Assembly (NCBI RefSeq): GCF_032854445.1
Contig: NC_088295.1
Coordinates: 44,877,385 to 44,941,384 of the forward strand
DNA: 64,000 nt
Direction of reading: 5' to 3'
DNA from: Liolophura sinensis
Taxonomy: Eukaryota; Mollusca; Polyplacophora; Chitonida; Chitonidae
Positions 53,984 through 64,000 of the stretch are shown here, one piece after another. How positions within the stretch are numbered: the stretch's first letter is position 1; each line of letters opens with the position of its first letter. Under the pieces are notes generated by a model, which did not search any database, had not been told where the DNA came from, and worked only from the letters and a program-made list of their open reading frames with translations. The translations under genes were made by a program, and so were the position numbers.

Positions 53984-54058
53984 ATGAATGAATGATTATG
54001 GCTTAATGCCACATCAGCAATATTTCAGCCATATCATGGCGAGAACATGTTTAAACCA
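53984..54058 (-). mobile_element. 3' fragment of a second SINE-like family
   Basis: An (AATG)n run, then GGCTTAATGCCACATCAGC and AATATTTCAGCCATATCATG, then GCGAGAAC. This resembles, from memory, the widespread mollusc SINE tail with GATATTGCTGGAATATTGCTGA and a CATTC-type simple end, here in reverse orientation. Only about 75 bases remain and no head is visible. Confidence 0.5.
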
Positions 54059-54235
54059 AGAGGTAGTGTTCTATTTTTTTGGGTGTTTTTTTTTTTTTTG
54101 ATAACTCCCATAGCACATCTGCAATATGATCAACAAAGCCAAACAAATAAATGCTTACGAGTCAGAGCTAAAAGTACTCCTAAGCCTGTGAGCTTGTTAC
54201 TGTAATAAACTTATAGCATACACCTCACATCAGAA

Positions 54236-54305
54236 GATTTTATTTATTTATTTCATTTATGTACACTGTTTACCACTGCACTCACTCAAAATCTTCAGTA
54301 AATAA
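54236..54305 (-). mobile_element. Possible very decayed SINE tail
   Basis: A TTTTATTTATTTATTTCATT run followed by GTTTACCACTGCACTCACTC and AAAATCTTCAGT loosely follows the tail order of the V-type SINE. The similarity is weak and could be chance in AT-rich DNA. Confidence 0.2.
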
Positions 54306-54881
54306 TGATGCTACCAATATTTTTCTTACTAGTATGTACTGAAAGATCATGTACATAAATCGAGTGACACAGAAATATTCATTCCCAGTCATCTCATGTT
54401 TCCAGATTGTCATCAGTACACAAAAGTGATCAAAGCATTTATACACATCTTGTACTTTATCTGAGCAGGATATCTCTAATCCCGTTCAAACACAAGTACC
54501 AAGGGTTCTGGCAAAATATTGAGGGTAAATATTTCAAACAATCATTGATCAAGCCCCGAGTCAAACGCCGAGCGAGTTAACATAGACAATAATAGAAAGG
54601 ATATTGGTGGCTGCAATGGGATTGAAAGGCGTCACTGGAAGATGATTGCGATAAAGCAGCCGTCTCCATATGTTATCTTCTCCCTTGAGTCGCAGTCCGT
54701 CACATGAGAGTAATTACAGCAGGACTTCACATCAATGGATAGCTGCTGATCAACTAGTGTGAGCTACAAAGGCCTATATAGTCAACAAGTTACCATCAAC
54801 GGCTGACTTTTGCATTCACGGCACATGCACAACGGCCTCTCTATACTTTGCAAGCGAAAGGTTACCATGATATGTAAAGCG

Positions 54882-55460
54882 TGGATCAAGGGTCTAACAT
54901 TTGCATGTGTTTTTTTTTATTCCATTTTTTCTCCCTAATATTTGCTGAATTCAACTTGTGAACTTTAAACATGTTTTTTCTACAACATGATTGAGTGCCT
55001 TCTGTTTTATAGTACATGTATCCTTTTCATATTTGTGTACAGAAGTAAATGTTTTTGAGCAATGCTGATTGTGCAAACATCTATTAGAAACATTTCTTTT
55101 TCTCAGCACTGTACACAATTCACATCAATTGATGACATGTTAGAATGGCTACACATATCAGCAAGGGTTGACATGTCTGTTCAGTGCGCTACTTCCTCGG
55201 TATAGAATGAATTTTGCATCAAGGGGGCATCTGGTGTATAAAAGACTGGATCAAGAGATCTAAGACTTGGATGTTTTTATATTTTACCCGTTTTTTGATC
55301 GAAACATTGCTATACTCAATTTAACATTGAACTTTCAACATGTTTTTATCACCGTATGATAAAGTGCCTTCTTTTTAACAGTAAATGTACCCCCTTTTGA
55401 CATGATGTATGTACAGATGTATTAGGCAATAAAGACCATGCAAATACATCTAGCAAACAC
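54882..55460. repeat. Old local duplication of ~210 bp
   Basis: The stretch from GGATCAAGGGTCTAACATTTG (near 54884) to about 55100 and the stretch from GGATCAAGAGATCTAAGAC (near 55246) to about 55460 keep the same order of blocks: a T-rich run, CATTGAACTTTCAACATG/TGTGAACTTTAAACATG, GAGTGCCTTCTG/AAGTGCCTTCTT, then TACATGTATCC/TAAATGTACCC, GTACAGA(A/T)GTA and a CA-rich end. Similarity is partial, so the duplication is ancient. Confidence 0.7.
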
Positions 55461-55594
55461 ACTAATTAGTTTATTATAAATGTACGTCTTTGGAACAGCA
55501 TCAGCTGTATGCATTCTACTCTTCTACAATGGTGGTAAGGTTCACAGGTCGAGGAAATGAAGGTAACACATTTCCTTATGCCGTATTACAGCTA

Positions 55595-55862
55595 TTTAGT
55601 TATTTATTTGATTGGTGTTTTACGCCGTACTTAAGAATATTTCACTTATACGACGGCGGCCAGCATTATGGTGGGAGGAAACCGGGCTGAGCCCGAGGGA
55701 ATCCCCCGACCATCCGCAGGTTGGTGATAGACCTTTCCACATACGACCGGAGAGGAAGCCTGCATGAGTTGGACTTGAACTCACAGCGACCGCATTGGTG
55801 AGAGACTACTGGGTCATTATGCTGCACTAGCTCGCTAACCAACCGAGCCACGGAGGCCCCTA
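55595..55862 (-). mobile_element. Full-length V-type SINE with 13-bp target-site duplication
   Basis: Reverse-oriented copy of the same SINE as at 44.8 kb. The tail (TTATTTATTTGATTGGTG on the plus strand) is at the left. The tRNA-like head, ending ACCGAGCCACGGAGGCCCCT, is at the right. CGTATTACAGCTA occurs perfectly at 55582-55594 and 55863-55875 as the target-site duplication. The short frames over the left junction and in the body are not genes. Confidence 0.93.
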
Positions 55863-56151
55863 CGTATTACAGCTAAGACACCAACAAACAATTAACACAA
55901 GTAAAGAGAAAATGAATAAATTTCCCTACTTTCACTCTAGTAGACTACCCTGATAATATATAAAAAACAATGCCTATCAGGCACATACATGTAAATTTTT
56001 ACACATGAAGGAAAATTTACCTGTATGTGACTGAACATGTGAAATTAAATATGCATGTGTCTTCTCCTAGACTAATGTAATTCACAGTGGAAGAAGGAAA
56101 CTCAGACTGTGATTGTTTTGTTTGATTTTATAATTTGCTCTCTAAATAATG

Positions 56152-56152
56152 G

Positions 56153-56185
<33 letters not shown>

Positions 56186-56186
56186 C
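56152..56186. repeat. Compound (AT)n-(AG)n microsatellite
   Basis: About eight AT repeats run directly into about nine AG repeats. This is the same class order as at 12.66 kb, but the flanks show no similarity. Confidence 0.95.
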
Positions 56187-56574
56187 TTTGCAACACTCTC
56201 ATATTACACACTTGCCTTTCTATAATGAATCTGGGAAAGAAAATTTCTTTTTATTTGAAATCACAAAAGGACTGCTAACATTTCAAACAACAGGTCACAG
56301 ATTGTAGACTGAAGTGTTGGATTTGGGTGACTGGGGGGAGTAGCTGTGTGAGCCAAGCTATGTTTGGCTCACAAGCATTATAATGATTTTTATACGTAAC
56401 AAAAATTATCATTTTACATGTAACTCTGATGTTTACAACTTTTTAAAGTGTTACGCAACATGCTTGTTCCATGGCCAATTAAAGGCTAGAGCCAGGCTAT
56501 TAGGCATCTACATATAATGAGATAGCTTCAAAAGTCTGCTACGAGATAAGATCAAATAAAACACTGTTATGGTT

Positions 56575-56657
56575 CAAGAATTTAGTCTGCGGATCACATA
56601 AGGATCTGAACTTGGATCTCCACATTCGAGCACTCTATCAAATGAGCTAAGGCTACA
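56575..56657 (-). repeat. tRNA-like promoter remnant (SINE head or tRNA pseudogene)
   Basis: On the minus strand, GTAGCCTTAGCTCATTTGAT at 56656-56637 has an A-box-like D arm, and AAGTTCAGATCC at 56613-56602 is a B-box-like element about 30 bases further on. The D stem GCTC/GAGT can pair. The acceptor stem cannot: the 3' side that should match GTAGCCT is absent. So this is not a functional tRNA, more likely the head of an old SINE. It sits just right of unique DNA and left of the 56.7 kb SINE. Confidence 0.4.
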
Positions 56658-56672
56658 ACATTCTAAATTGTT

Positions 56673-56878
56673 CTTTAATTTTATTCATTTATTTATTGGA
56701 TTGATGTTTTACGCTGTACTCAAGAATATTTCACTTATACGATGGCAGCCAGGATTATGGTGGGAGGAAACTGGGCAGAGCCAGGGGGAAACCCACAACC
56801 ATCTGCAAGTTGCTGACAGACCTTCCCACATACAACCGGAGAGGATGCCAGCATGAGCGGGACTTGAACTCATAACGA
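56673..56878 (-). mobile_element. V-type SINE truncated at the tRNA head, short target-site duplication
   Basis: Reverse-oriented copy: the tail near TTATTCATTTATTTATTGGA is at the left and the body passes through GGTGGGAGGAAACTGGGCAG. It ends at GGGACTTGAACTCATAACG, within the B-box side of the head. AAATTGTT occurs at 56665-56672 and 56879-56886, consistent with an 8-base target-site duplication around a 5'-truncated insertion. Confidence 0.85.
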
Positions 56879-57379
56879 AAATTGTTGTTTAACAGGAAGA
56901 TTAAATCTTTTTTTTTTTATGTTGGAGTATGTTATAAAAATGAAAATCATCTAATTAGTGGAAAATATTGACTATCCCAGTAATTTTTCCTGTTGGAAGA
57001 TGTACTTATGTAATCAGAATGCCCTGGAAAACAGAAAGTTCAAAAAAAAAAAAACCTAAAAACCACACAAAATATCAAGGTGGATTTTTATTTTTCCATT
57101 TTCAAACTTGTTAGTATCGGCTTGCCCATAAAACAAAAAATAAAATTGGTTTTGCCAAAAGGGAAATTCCCCCTAGCTACTGCTAGTATAAGCACTGGAA
57201 AGCTGCTCCTGTTATTGGTGCAACATAAGAACATCAAAACAAGCCTCAAAAAGATCAACACAGCTCTGAGAGGATCAGGTCAAATGAGTAAGTTACAGTA
57301 TTGGACAAAATTTTATAGCACATACAGTATATAGATGTCCAACATTGCTGTACAATTGGACAATTGCTTCAAATGCTTC

Positions 57380-57512
57380 CGGTCTGTCAGATGGCCGTGG
57401 GTTTCCCCCCCAGGCCCTGCACGGTTTCCTCCCATAATAATGCTAGCCACCGTTGTGTAAGCGAAATATTCTTGAGCACATGTAAAACACCAGTCCAATA
57501 AATAAATAAATA
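57380..57512 (+). mobile_element. 5'-truncated V-type SINE with 9-bp target-site duplication
   Basis: Only the 3' half is present: GATGGCCGTGGGTTTCCCCC, GGTTTCCTCCCATAATAATG, AAATATTCTTGAGCACATG and an (AAAT)n end. AAATGCTTC flanks it perfectly at 57371-57379 and 57513-57521. This plus-strand insertion lies about 500 bases from the minus-strand copy at 56.7 kb and is an independent event. The two minus-strand frames over it are shadows. Confidence 0.88.
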
Positions 57513-58352
57513 AAATGCTTCGAGATCAAACTGAACAATACACACCACGTATGGGTACACACAGTTCATCATGTTGAGGTGTTAATGGAACACCGGGCAT
57601 CCTGACAAAACTTCCAGCAGACTCCTTTATAAACATCCCCAATTATGGAGAACAAATGTCTATAATTAACTTATTTCACCATAATATTGTGTATGTCTTC
57701 TTTCATTGGGTTGGGTCCAAACCATTTGCCAACAGCAAATCTCTGGCACAAAATTCCGGCCACTCTTCTGACTAAATTAGCTCAATATTTCCCACACAAG
57801 AGAAAGATGGACACTGCGGTTTGATGGTGTTGACAATGATTATGTACAAACGTGCGACCACGGCTGCGTTGGCTGGGAGCTTGTTGGATGTGTGCATGCA
57901 TACGCAAAACGCTGCCCGGCCCTGAAATGCTCCTGGCATGATCACGATACTAGAGAGTGGTTGTCTGTCCTTACATCTCAGTAGCATGCAGGTCAGGGAT
58001 GGAACGAATAGCCTCATCCTAATACCTCCTCACACCTTGTAGGAAATGCTAATACAATCAACAACTTTCAGCAATACACTTCAAAGAAAATTGGGAATTG
58101 TTACATGTTGTAGCCGACTGTATTATCAAAGCCTGCATGCATAAGTAAGTCTTCCTACTTCACGGAAGCACTATGTACGGTTTCTCTTTTATCATTTGAG
58201 GTTCACTGAACACCAGAAACTAAATGAAAGTCACGAATCCCTGGAAGCACTGCTTCATGCATTACTAAAAAGGTGTTAGTAAAATGTACATGTAAGCAAC
58301 AACTTCTTAGCTGTATGTTGGTGCAAAGCCACAAAACATAGAATGCAAAATG

Positions 58353-58370
58353 AAAAAAAAAAAAAAAAAA
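58353..58370. repeat. Poly(A) run, 18 bases
   Basis: Uninterrupted A run ending in CGGCAAC; no attached element seen. Confidence 0.95.
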
Positions 58371-61300
58371 CGGCAACATGTTCTGACTTTTAAGCAGGTG
58401 CGTTTTTTGAACATTTAACACAATGCAATTTTTTTACTTAAGGCGTAAATTTGCAGGGATAATGCAGAATTTGACCTTGTTTGTCACAGGAAGTCCGCTA
58501 CAGCTCAAAATAATCGTGCTTTATGACCTTTGGCTACAGGCCATTAGACGCAGCAAGCAATGGCGCGCACATCAATGGGGTGAGCGAACATCCACCAGGT
58601 AGTGGCGAGGTAAATACACTGACACGCCAACCTTCTTTACTGACTACAGTCGACAATTACTGGCAACCCACTCTGTGAGTAACAGTATATACCCAACCAT
58701 TAGCATCTAAGTCCCAGCTGAACCATTTCTAACACCCCAAATGTGTCTCACTGGCAGGAGGGGTCTTTGACCAGGACCCCGAGCTACTGCTATAATACTG
58801 CAGTAAAACCACTTTGTGCAGAGTTGGTGCACCACTTGACACTCTACTGGCCTGCTCAGAGTGGCTATGGAGACGCAATGGAGCGAACATCAGTTTTTTC
58901 ACTGTGACAGATTGTTTCTTGGCAAGCTTTTCTCAAGAAACCTTTTTGCTGAGGACTGACGAGACAACTTATGTTTTCAACAGCTCTGCAAATAGGTTCT
59001 CCCGTTATTTGACGTGTTGACGCGGCTGGATTTATACCATCGTAACACTCATTTAGATAATTACCAGTCTTTAGCTACATTTTATTTCCTTTCTTCTGGC
59101 GCAGACAGGGTGTAGCCTGTTGGCGCAGTAAGCAGTATGTGTCCAGTCCCTTTGCGTGTCTATAGTATTGATTTAGTGGCAAGACCATGGACAACATTTT
59201 GCCAGCCCTCTGAACCATTGATTAGGATGGGATCACTGCTTCAACCAGAACTTACGTTTTCTCCTGAACTTCTTACTCCATCACCAAGGTGGAAGGCCAC
59301 CATCTTATCTGAACAGCCCCTATTTACTTTTTTTTTTAGACATCCTATGGCTGACTGATTTAAATACATGCTAAATTATTTACAAACTGCTTTTTATCAG
59401 TTGATTATTGACAATGAAGGATTGCTCTAAGAAAAAATTACTTTAGCAAAAACTTTCGTGGTATTGCAATATTTCGAAATATCCAAGGTTTGAGATCAAA
59501 AAGGTCTGCAAAAACCTCCAAAAAGGTCGCTGAATCAATACTCTGAAGGTACCATGGTCAATGTTTCCGAAATAAATGGATTCAAAAAAAGGATAAAAAC
59601 GCGGAAAATCAACATCTATTGCACGGGAGTCTGTGTGCATGCCAACTATTAATTTATCAGAAACTAGTTACATAATGGTTCAGGTCTAGTCAACAAACCT
59701 TTCGAGAATAAACACTGCTTTTTTTTCCATTCTACTTTGCATGAAGATGTGTTTTAGCCCATAGACTAGGCCGTGAAAATAAAATTGTAAGCACCCAGCA
59801 AAGAGAAATACTACACAATGATGCACAATTAGACAGGAAAACATTACACAGCCTACAATCTACACTGCGGAGAAGATTCGATCATAATGGATAATGAATT
59901 TACACACAAAATGTCCCAAATGTAAGACACCCCTATGAACATTGACAAATATATTTATCACAAATTAATAATGAATTCCCCATGCTCTAATGAAGTCATT
60001 TTTAATCCATAGCATTATTAAGTCAACAATTCAGATTATCACCTAAATTCATTTATACCATTCACGACATGTGTATTGCAAGTTCAGTCCAGTACAATTA
60101 CAGACACATATTTAGTATTTGGATATTAAAGGGCAAGGCAGCACTTGGCTAAAACATATTTCAATCAAAAGCAGGATAGTTAAGCTTTCTAGAGAGTATC
60201 ATACTTTATTATTTTAATGAGATTTCACCCAATAACATGTAGAACAAAATGACAATACTGCTCAAACGGCTGGTGTGAACTGAGGCAGCCATCTTGAGAA
60301 TTTTATCCAATCAAACACGTTGCTATCAGACTGCGCAGCCTAAGCTGTGATGTAGCCTTTATCCATTCTCTCCATGAAGTGACATATGATAACACAGAAC
60401 TACTGCAAAAAACATCATTTTCAGTTCATTACCAACGATTTATTTACGTATAGCCGAAGGGCCATTTCACGCAGTGTTGTGGGACAGGTCTGTATCATTT
60501 ACAGAATACCACAGACATAAAATCAGTTGATTTACAAGCCATGCAATATTCAATGACGGTATCACAAATTGTGTAAGACAGCAGCATAAAATGTCTTGGC
60601 CCAAACCACATTCATATCCCCAGTGGACCTTAGGCCTACTTAGACACGCTGTTCAAATTATACAAATATATTTTTTGTCGTTCATATTAGCGTTTAGTCA
60701 GCATGCGGTTGCTAAATAACAAATATCAGAGTCAGGGAAAAATTCATTAGGGATGCCGAAGGTTTATGGGAATGAGGAGACGGCATCTCATCGGACAATG
60801 CTTAAAATTAATTAAATCTTATGATATAATTTTTTTTCTCTGAATTTATTAGAACTGAAGAATTTAAAATTTGCCCTTTGTCTTTCTCGCATACAAGGGA
60901 TGTTTTTTCTGTTTTCCTTTATAAAATACACCAAAATTATTGAAACGCAGTGTTTAAGCAGAGATGCTTTCTCTGATGTCCACAACTACTCCAGCACTGC
61001 TCTCATCTTAGAGGCCACCACAACAAAACTGAAGCATAATATCCAATGACAGTAGAATGCCTAGATCAGCCAGAGTGGTGCTTGGATATATTTCCGTTTG
61101 TGTCAGAACTGAGCATGAATCCAGTTGCACAATAATTCTATTGTAATTTTGTAAACATTTCACTGTGTTAGAATTACTGGTACCAGCACAGCCCCTGTGG
61201 AGTCTACGACACGAATCAGGTACATAACGGCCATGCATCTGCAGGCTACTCATAAACTGTATAAATGATACATTAGGTTTCCTGTATGACCAGTTCAAGC

Positions 61301-61860
61301 AGTAGAAAAAATATCCTTTCAGTATGTCCAATTTCCCAGAAAACTATTTATCACTTAGTCCTTCATCGCCCAAGTCCACAACTTTAACCTGCCATAGGCT
61401 ATTGTTTAGACTATTGTAGTAGGGGAAATACCTTTGCCGATAGAGAGCTAGAGTAAACGTGACGTCATACATCTGTCGATAATGGAGATGTGCTGAAGCT
61501 CTGACAAGACGAAGTTTGACTAAACTTTTACTGGAATGGAAAAAGTCTAAACAAATATTTAAGGCTGGTTTAAATTGTAGTTGGTACTTTGAATGGTAGT
61601 CTTTCAGGGCTGCTGTCTTTGACTTCAAGCTGATTAAGTCGTATTAAGTGTATAATCATATTCATACTATACTGGAAAGTGCTTATGTAAGGTGTTTTAG
61701 AAAGATAAAGACAATGATAATGACACGCCATGATGTTGCAAAACTCAAGGTTAAAAGAAAACAAAGAAAAAAGGACAGCGCAATGCGCTAAATACCTCTC
61801 GGCCATACGCATATTTGCAAAAGCACATTTACAAGATTATTGAGGCAAAGGCCCAGGAAC

Positions 61861-61893
61861 TTTGTATCACCTGAGAAAAACAGGTGATACAAA
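61861..61893. repeat. Perfect hairpin, 13-bp stem and 7-base loop
   Basis: TTTGTATCACCTG, loop AGAAAAA, then CAGGTGATACAAA. There is no following T run of terminator type and no surrounding unit structure. Confidence 0.95.
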
Positions 61894-62045
61894 TTAATAA
61901 CAGACTTCAAGAGATATCTTGCTGACAATGTGTCACTAAATGTACCTTAAATGACCTCAAAAACACTTTGATAAAACACCCGCCAAGGTCCCCAAAATGA
62001 ATAGGGTTGTTCCCAATAGCAGTAAGTATATATATATGGTATGAG

Positions 62046-62172
62046 TTTGCATGGTACCATGCAAAAAGGTTGAAAAATTACAGCATATATGCTAGTACAT
62101 GTATAGCTGTGAGGGGTTTATTTCGTACTTCAACAGTATGAAGTACCATGCCCACAACACAAGACATGGTAC
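62046..62172. repeat. Cluster of interlocking palindromes
   Basis: TTTGCATGGTACCATGCAAA at 62046-62065 is a perfect 20-base palindrome. GTACTTCA/TGAAGTAC (62125-62132, 62139-62146) is an 8-base hairpin. GTACCATG at 62143-62150 pairs with CATGGTAC at 62165-62172 and also with the central palindrome. Several alternative stems are therefore possible in about 130 bases. Confidence 0.9.
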
Positions 62173-62562
62173 TCTACCAAGTCACATTATACTGACACCG
62201 AACCAACCAGTCATGTTTCCTTGCCCTAAACTCTCAATGTTGAGCGCCATGGGAAGCAGCAACAAGTACTGTTTTTGAAGTCTTTGGTATGACCAAAGCT
62301 TGGTTTGATTCCTGGTTTCTTGACTAACCATTAGGTCAACGAAGCAGTAAAGTTTGCATGGTAAATGTGGCTCCAACATAGACTGTTCATAGCTCACCTA
62401 CATGTAAACATAAAGTGCTGTAAACTATATATTATACACACACGCACAAAAAAAACACAAAACTTAGGACCTCACTTGATATCACTTTTAAAGAACTAAC
62501 ATCTAGACGCATCAAACTTTCTCACACTTGTAACTGTTTCTGGGGTACTTTCTATTTATTGA

Positions 62563-62795
62563 TTTATTAAAATTTACTTATTCATATATACAATTGGTTT
62601 TTACATCCTCCTGGAAAATTTTTTCACCAGTAGGTTTATACAGTCAGGTTTATGGAAGGAGGAAACTTGAGCATCTAGGTGTAAACCACTGTCTTTTGCC
62701 AAGGACTTCTAGACCTCTAGACCTAACATCACAGAAGTCAAACTGGTGTGAGCTGGATTTCGAGTCTGCAACCTCACTGGCCAGTGGCCAATCAG
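62563..62795 (-). mobile_element. Diverged SINE-like element of another subfamily
   Basis: The order of blocks is SINE-like on the minus strand: an A/T-rich tail (TTTATTGATTTATTAAAATT), then AGGTTTATGGAAGGAGGAAA, GGTGTAAACCACTGTCTTTTG, and a tRNA-side stretch with GAGCTGGATTTCGAGTCTGC. It shares the GGAGGAAAC core with the V-type SINE but differs elsewhere. No target-site duplication was seen. The plus-strand frame at 62594-63007 largely lies on it and I do not regard it as a gene. Confidence 0.45.
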
Positions 62796-63289
62796 CTGCA
62801 ACAAGAATCAGCCAGTATTCGAAACCTATACTTACATTAAAGGTCTACCTATATGACCTACAATTGCAGTCAGACGTTCTGTCCTGCGGCAAGCGACATC
62901 TATTAATATCAACAACATATTCTGAGCGAAGCTGTAACCTTATTCATGTTGGCATGGAAATGGCTGTTTCTTTGTTCAAACCAAACAATTACCAAAACAT
63001 TGCGTGAGTACAGAGGAAACTTAAGGCTAACAGTGATAAACTGTTGCAAACAGAAGGCTGAAGTCTGAGGCGAAACCATCGGTAAAGCAATATTTTTCTT
63101 TAGTCAATTTCTCGATCAGAGTTACTAGCTATAATATAACAATGTAGTATAGATTTTCAGACACCAAAGGAATAAATTCAACATTCAATTTGTTGGACAC
63201 AAGCTTACCAAACCAATGTACACATACAAAGTTAAGAAAATGGATTTCTCTTCATGTTTGGATTGCTTAGCAAGGTTTGTTTTCATGCG

Positions 63290-63640
63290 CCCCATGATTG
63301 TACAAGAGGACTGCCTGACAAGGTGTGTTTTCCTACCACTTAGGAGGGTACAAGAGGATTGCCTGACAAAGTGTGCTTTCCTACCAGTTCTGAGTGCGCC
63401 AGAGGATTGCCTGACAAGGTGTGTTTTCCTCCCAGTTAGGAGTGTGCAAGAGGAATGCCTGACAAAGTGTGCTTTCCTCCCAGTTGTGAGTGTGTAAGAG
63501 GATTGCCTGACAAAGTGTGTTTTTCTGCCAGTTAGGAGTGTGCAAGAAGATTGCCTGACAAGGTGTGTTTTCCTGCCAGTTAGGAGTGTGCAAGAAGATT
63601 GCCTGACAAGGTGTGTTTTCAGTTAGGAGTGTGTAGCAAG
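63290..63640. repeat. 48-bp tandem repeat, about seven to eight copies
   Basis: (T)(A/G)CAAGAGGATTGCCTGACAA recurs at exactly 48-base spacing: 63301, 63349, 63397, 63445, 63493, 63541 and 63589, with a shortened last unit. Units share GGTGTGTTTTCCT-CCAGTTAGGAGTG. Since 48 is a multiple of 3, both strands have an open frame of 16-residue repeats: the plus strand reads EDCLTRCVFLP-type units and the minus strand NTPCQAIFLHT-type units. The repeat length alone explains the open frames, and nothing marks either strand as coding. Confidence 0.93.
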
Positions 63641-63837
63641 TGGCAGAAATGAATGTCATTTGCCACAAATGCTTGCAAGCCTGTATGTTTGGTTTATAAA
63701 AATATATAATTTATATATATTACATTTTATATAATTCTGTACTTTGAGAAGTAGAGAAACATGTTCCTGTATGTCTGATGCAACTAAATTAATATATGTG
63801 TAGATGTTTTTACAGATTCAGAACTCACTGTAATGTT

Positions 63838-64000
63838 ACTTATTTATTTGATTGTTCTTCTTAGTCCATACTCAAGTATTTCACTTATACGTCAGCGTTG
63901 CTGGCAGACCTTCCCATGTATGGCTGGAGAGGAAGCCAGCATGAGCTGGACTTGAACCCACAGTAACCGCATTGGTCAGTGGCTGCTGAGTCATTGCTCC
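63838..64000 (-). mobile_element. V-type SINE with internal deletion, cut by window end
   Basis: Reverse-oriented copy beginning at TTATTTATTTGATTGTTC. The conserved central core (the GGTGGGAGGAAACCGGGCAG stretch and neighbours, about 60 bases) is missing: CGTCAGCG runs directly into TTGCTGGCAGACC. The remainder continues through GAGGAAGCCAGCATGAGCTG to the window edge at CTGAGTCATTGCTCC, so the head is not seen completely. Confidence 0.85.

Larger units (their letters stand above)
57522..62045. other. Unique AT-rich DNA, no gene seen
   Basis: Frames such as 61008-61331 (TTG start) and 61344-61628 on the minus strand show no motif. The 61.86 kb hairpin is the only structure seen. Confidence 0.5.

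Overview
This window is eukaryotic nuclear DNA, about 40% GC by eye, from an animal and most likely a mollusc. It has long non-coding stretches, many A/T homopolymers and microsatellites, no operon-like gene packing, and at least seven copies of a tRNA-headed SINE. The body of that SINE carries a core resembling the V-SINE domain (GTGGGTTTCC...GGTTTCCTCCCACC). To my recollection this combination matches the RUDI family described from mollusc genomes. The organism call rests on that resemblance and on general texture, not on a recognised gene.

Layout. 1-3690: mostly unique AT-rich DNA with a G-rich minisatellite near 1.8 kb. 3690-4470: a 120-bp tandem repeat. 7.3 kb: a SINE. 12.66 kb: a compound AT/GA microsatellite. 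13.4 kb: a truncated SINE. 13.7-14.95 kb: an array of 55-bp units arranged as alternating A/B pairs, with decayed edges. 15.99-17.46 kb: a very homogeneous array of twenty-one 70-bp units, the most striking repeat here. 20.1-20.4 kb: an inverted-repeat pair and a perfect 20-bp-stem hairpin. 21.5-22.1 kb: a strongly decayed array of roughly 45-bp units. 22-37 kb: unique sequence with some CpG-richer islands. 37.4, 44.8, 55.6, 56.7, 57.4 and 63.8 kb: further SINE copies, four of which (plus the 13.4 kb copy) have readable target-site duplications. 54.88-55.46 kb: an old local duplication. 62.0-62.2 kb: a cluster of interlocking palindromes. 63.3-63.6 kb: a 48-bp tandem repeat.

Genes. The one coding segment I consider reasonably supported is a minus-strand initiating exon at 51280-50873 (136 codons, in-frame stop upstream, perfect GTGAGT donor). 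It lies at the edge of a CpG-richer stretch that runs to about 53.9 kb and could hold the promoter and 5' UTR. I do not recognise the protein. No following exon is convincing in the 50 kb to its left, so either the first coding intron is very long or later exons are too small or diverged to see. A second, weaker candidate is a plus-strand exon at 40885-41081. Most other open frames are short, often lack an ATG, and fall in repeats or GC-richer patches; I regard them as chance.

I found no rRNA, intact tRNA, CRISPR, reverse transcriptase, transposase or recognisable new biological system. The interesting content is repeat biology: actively structured tandem arrays, SINE insertion footprints and unusual palindromes.
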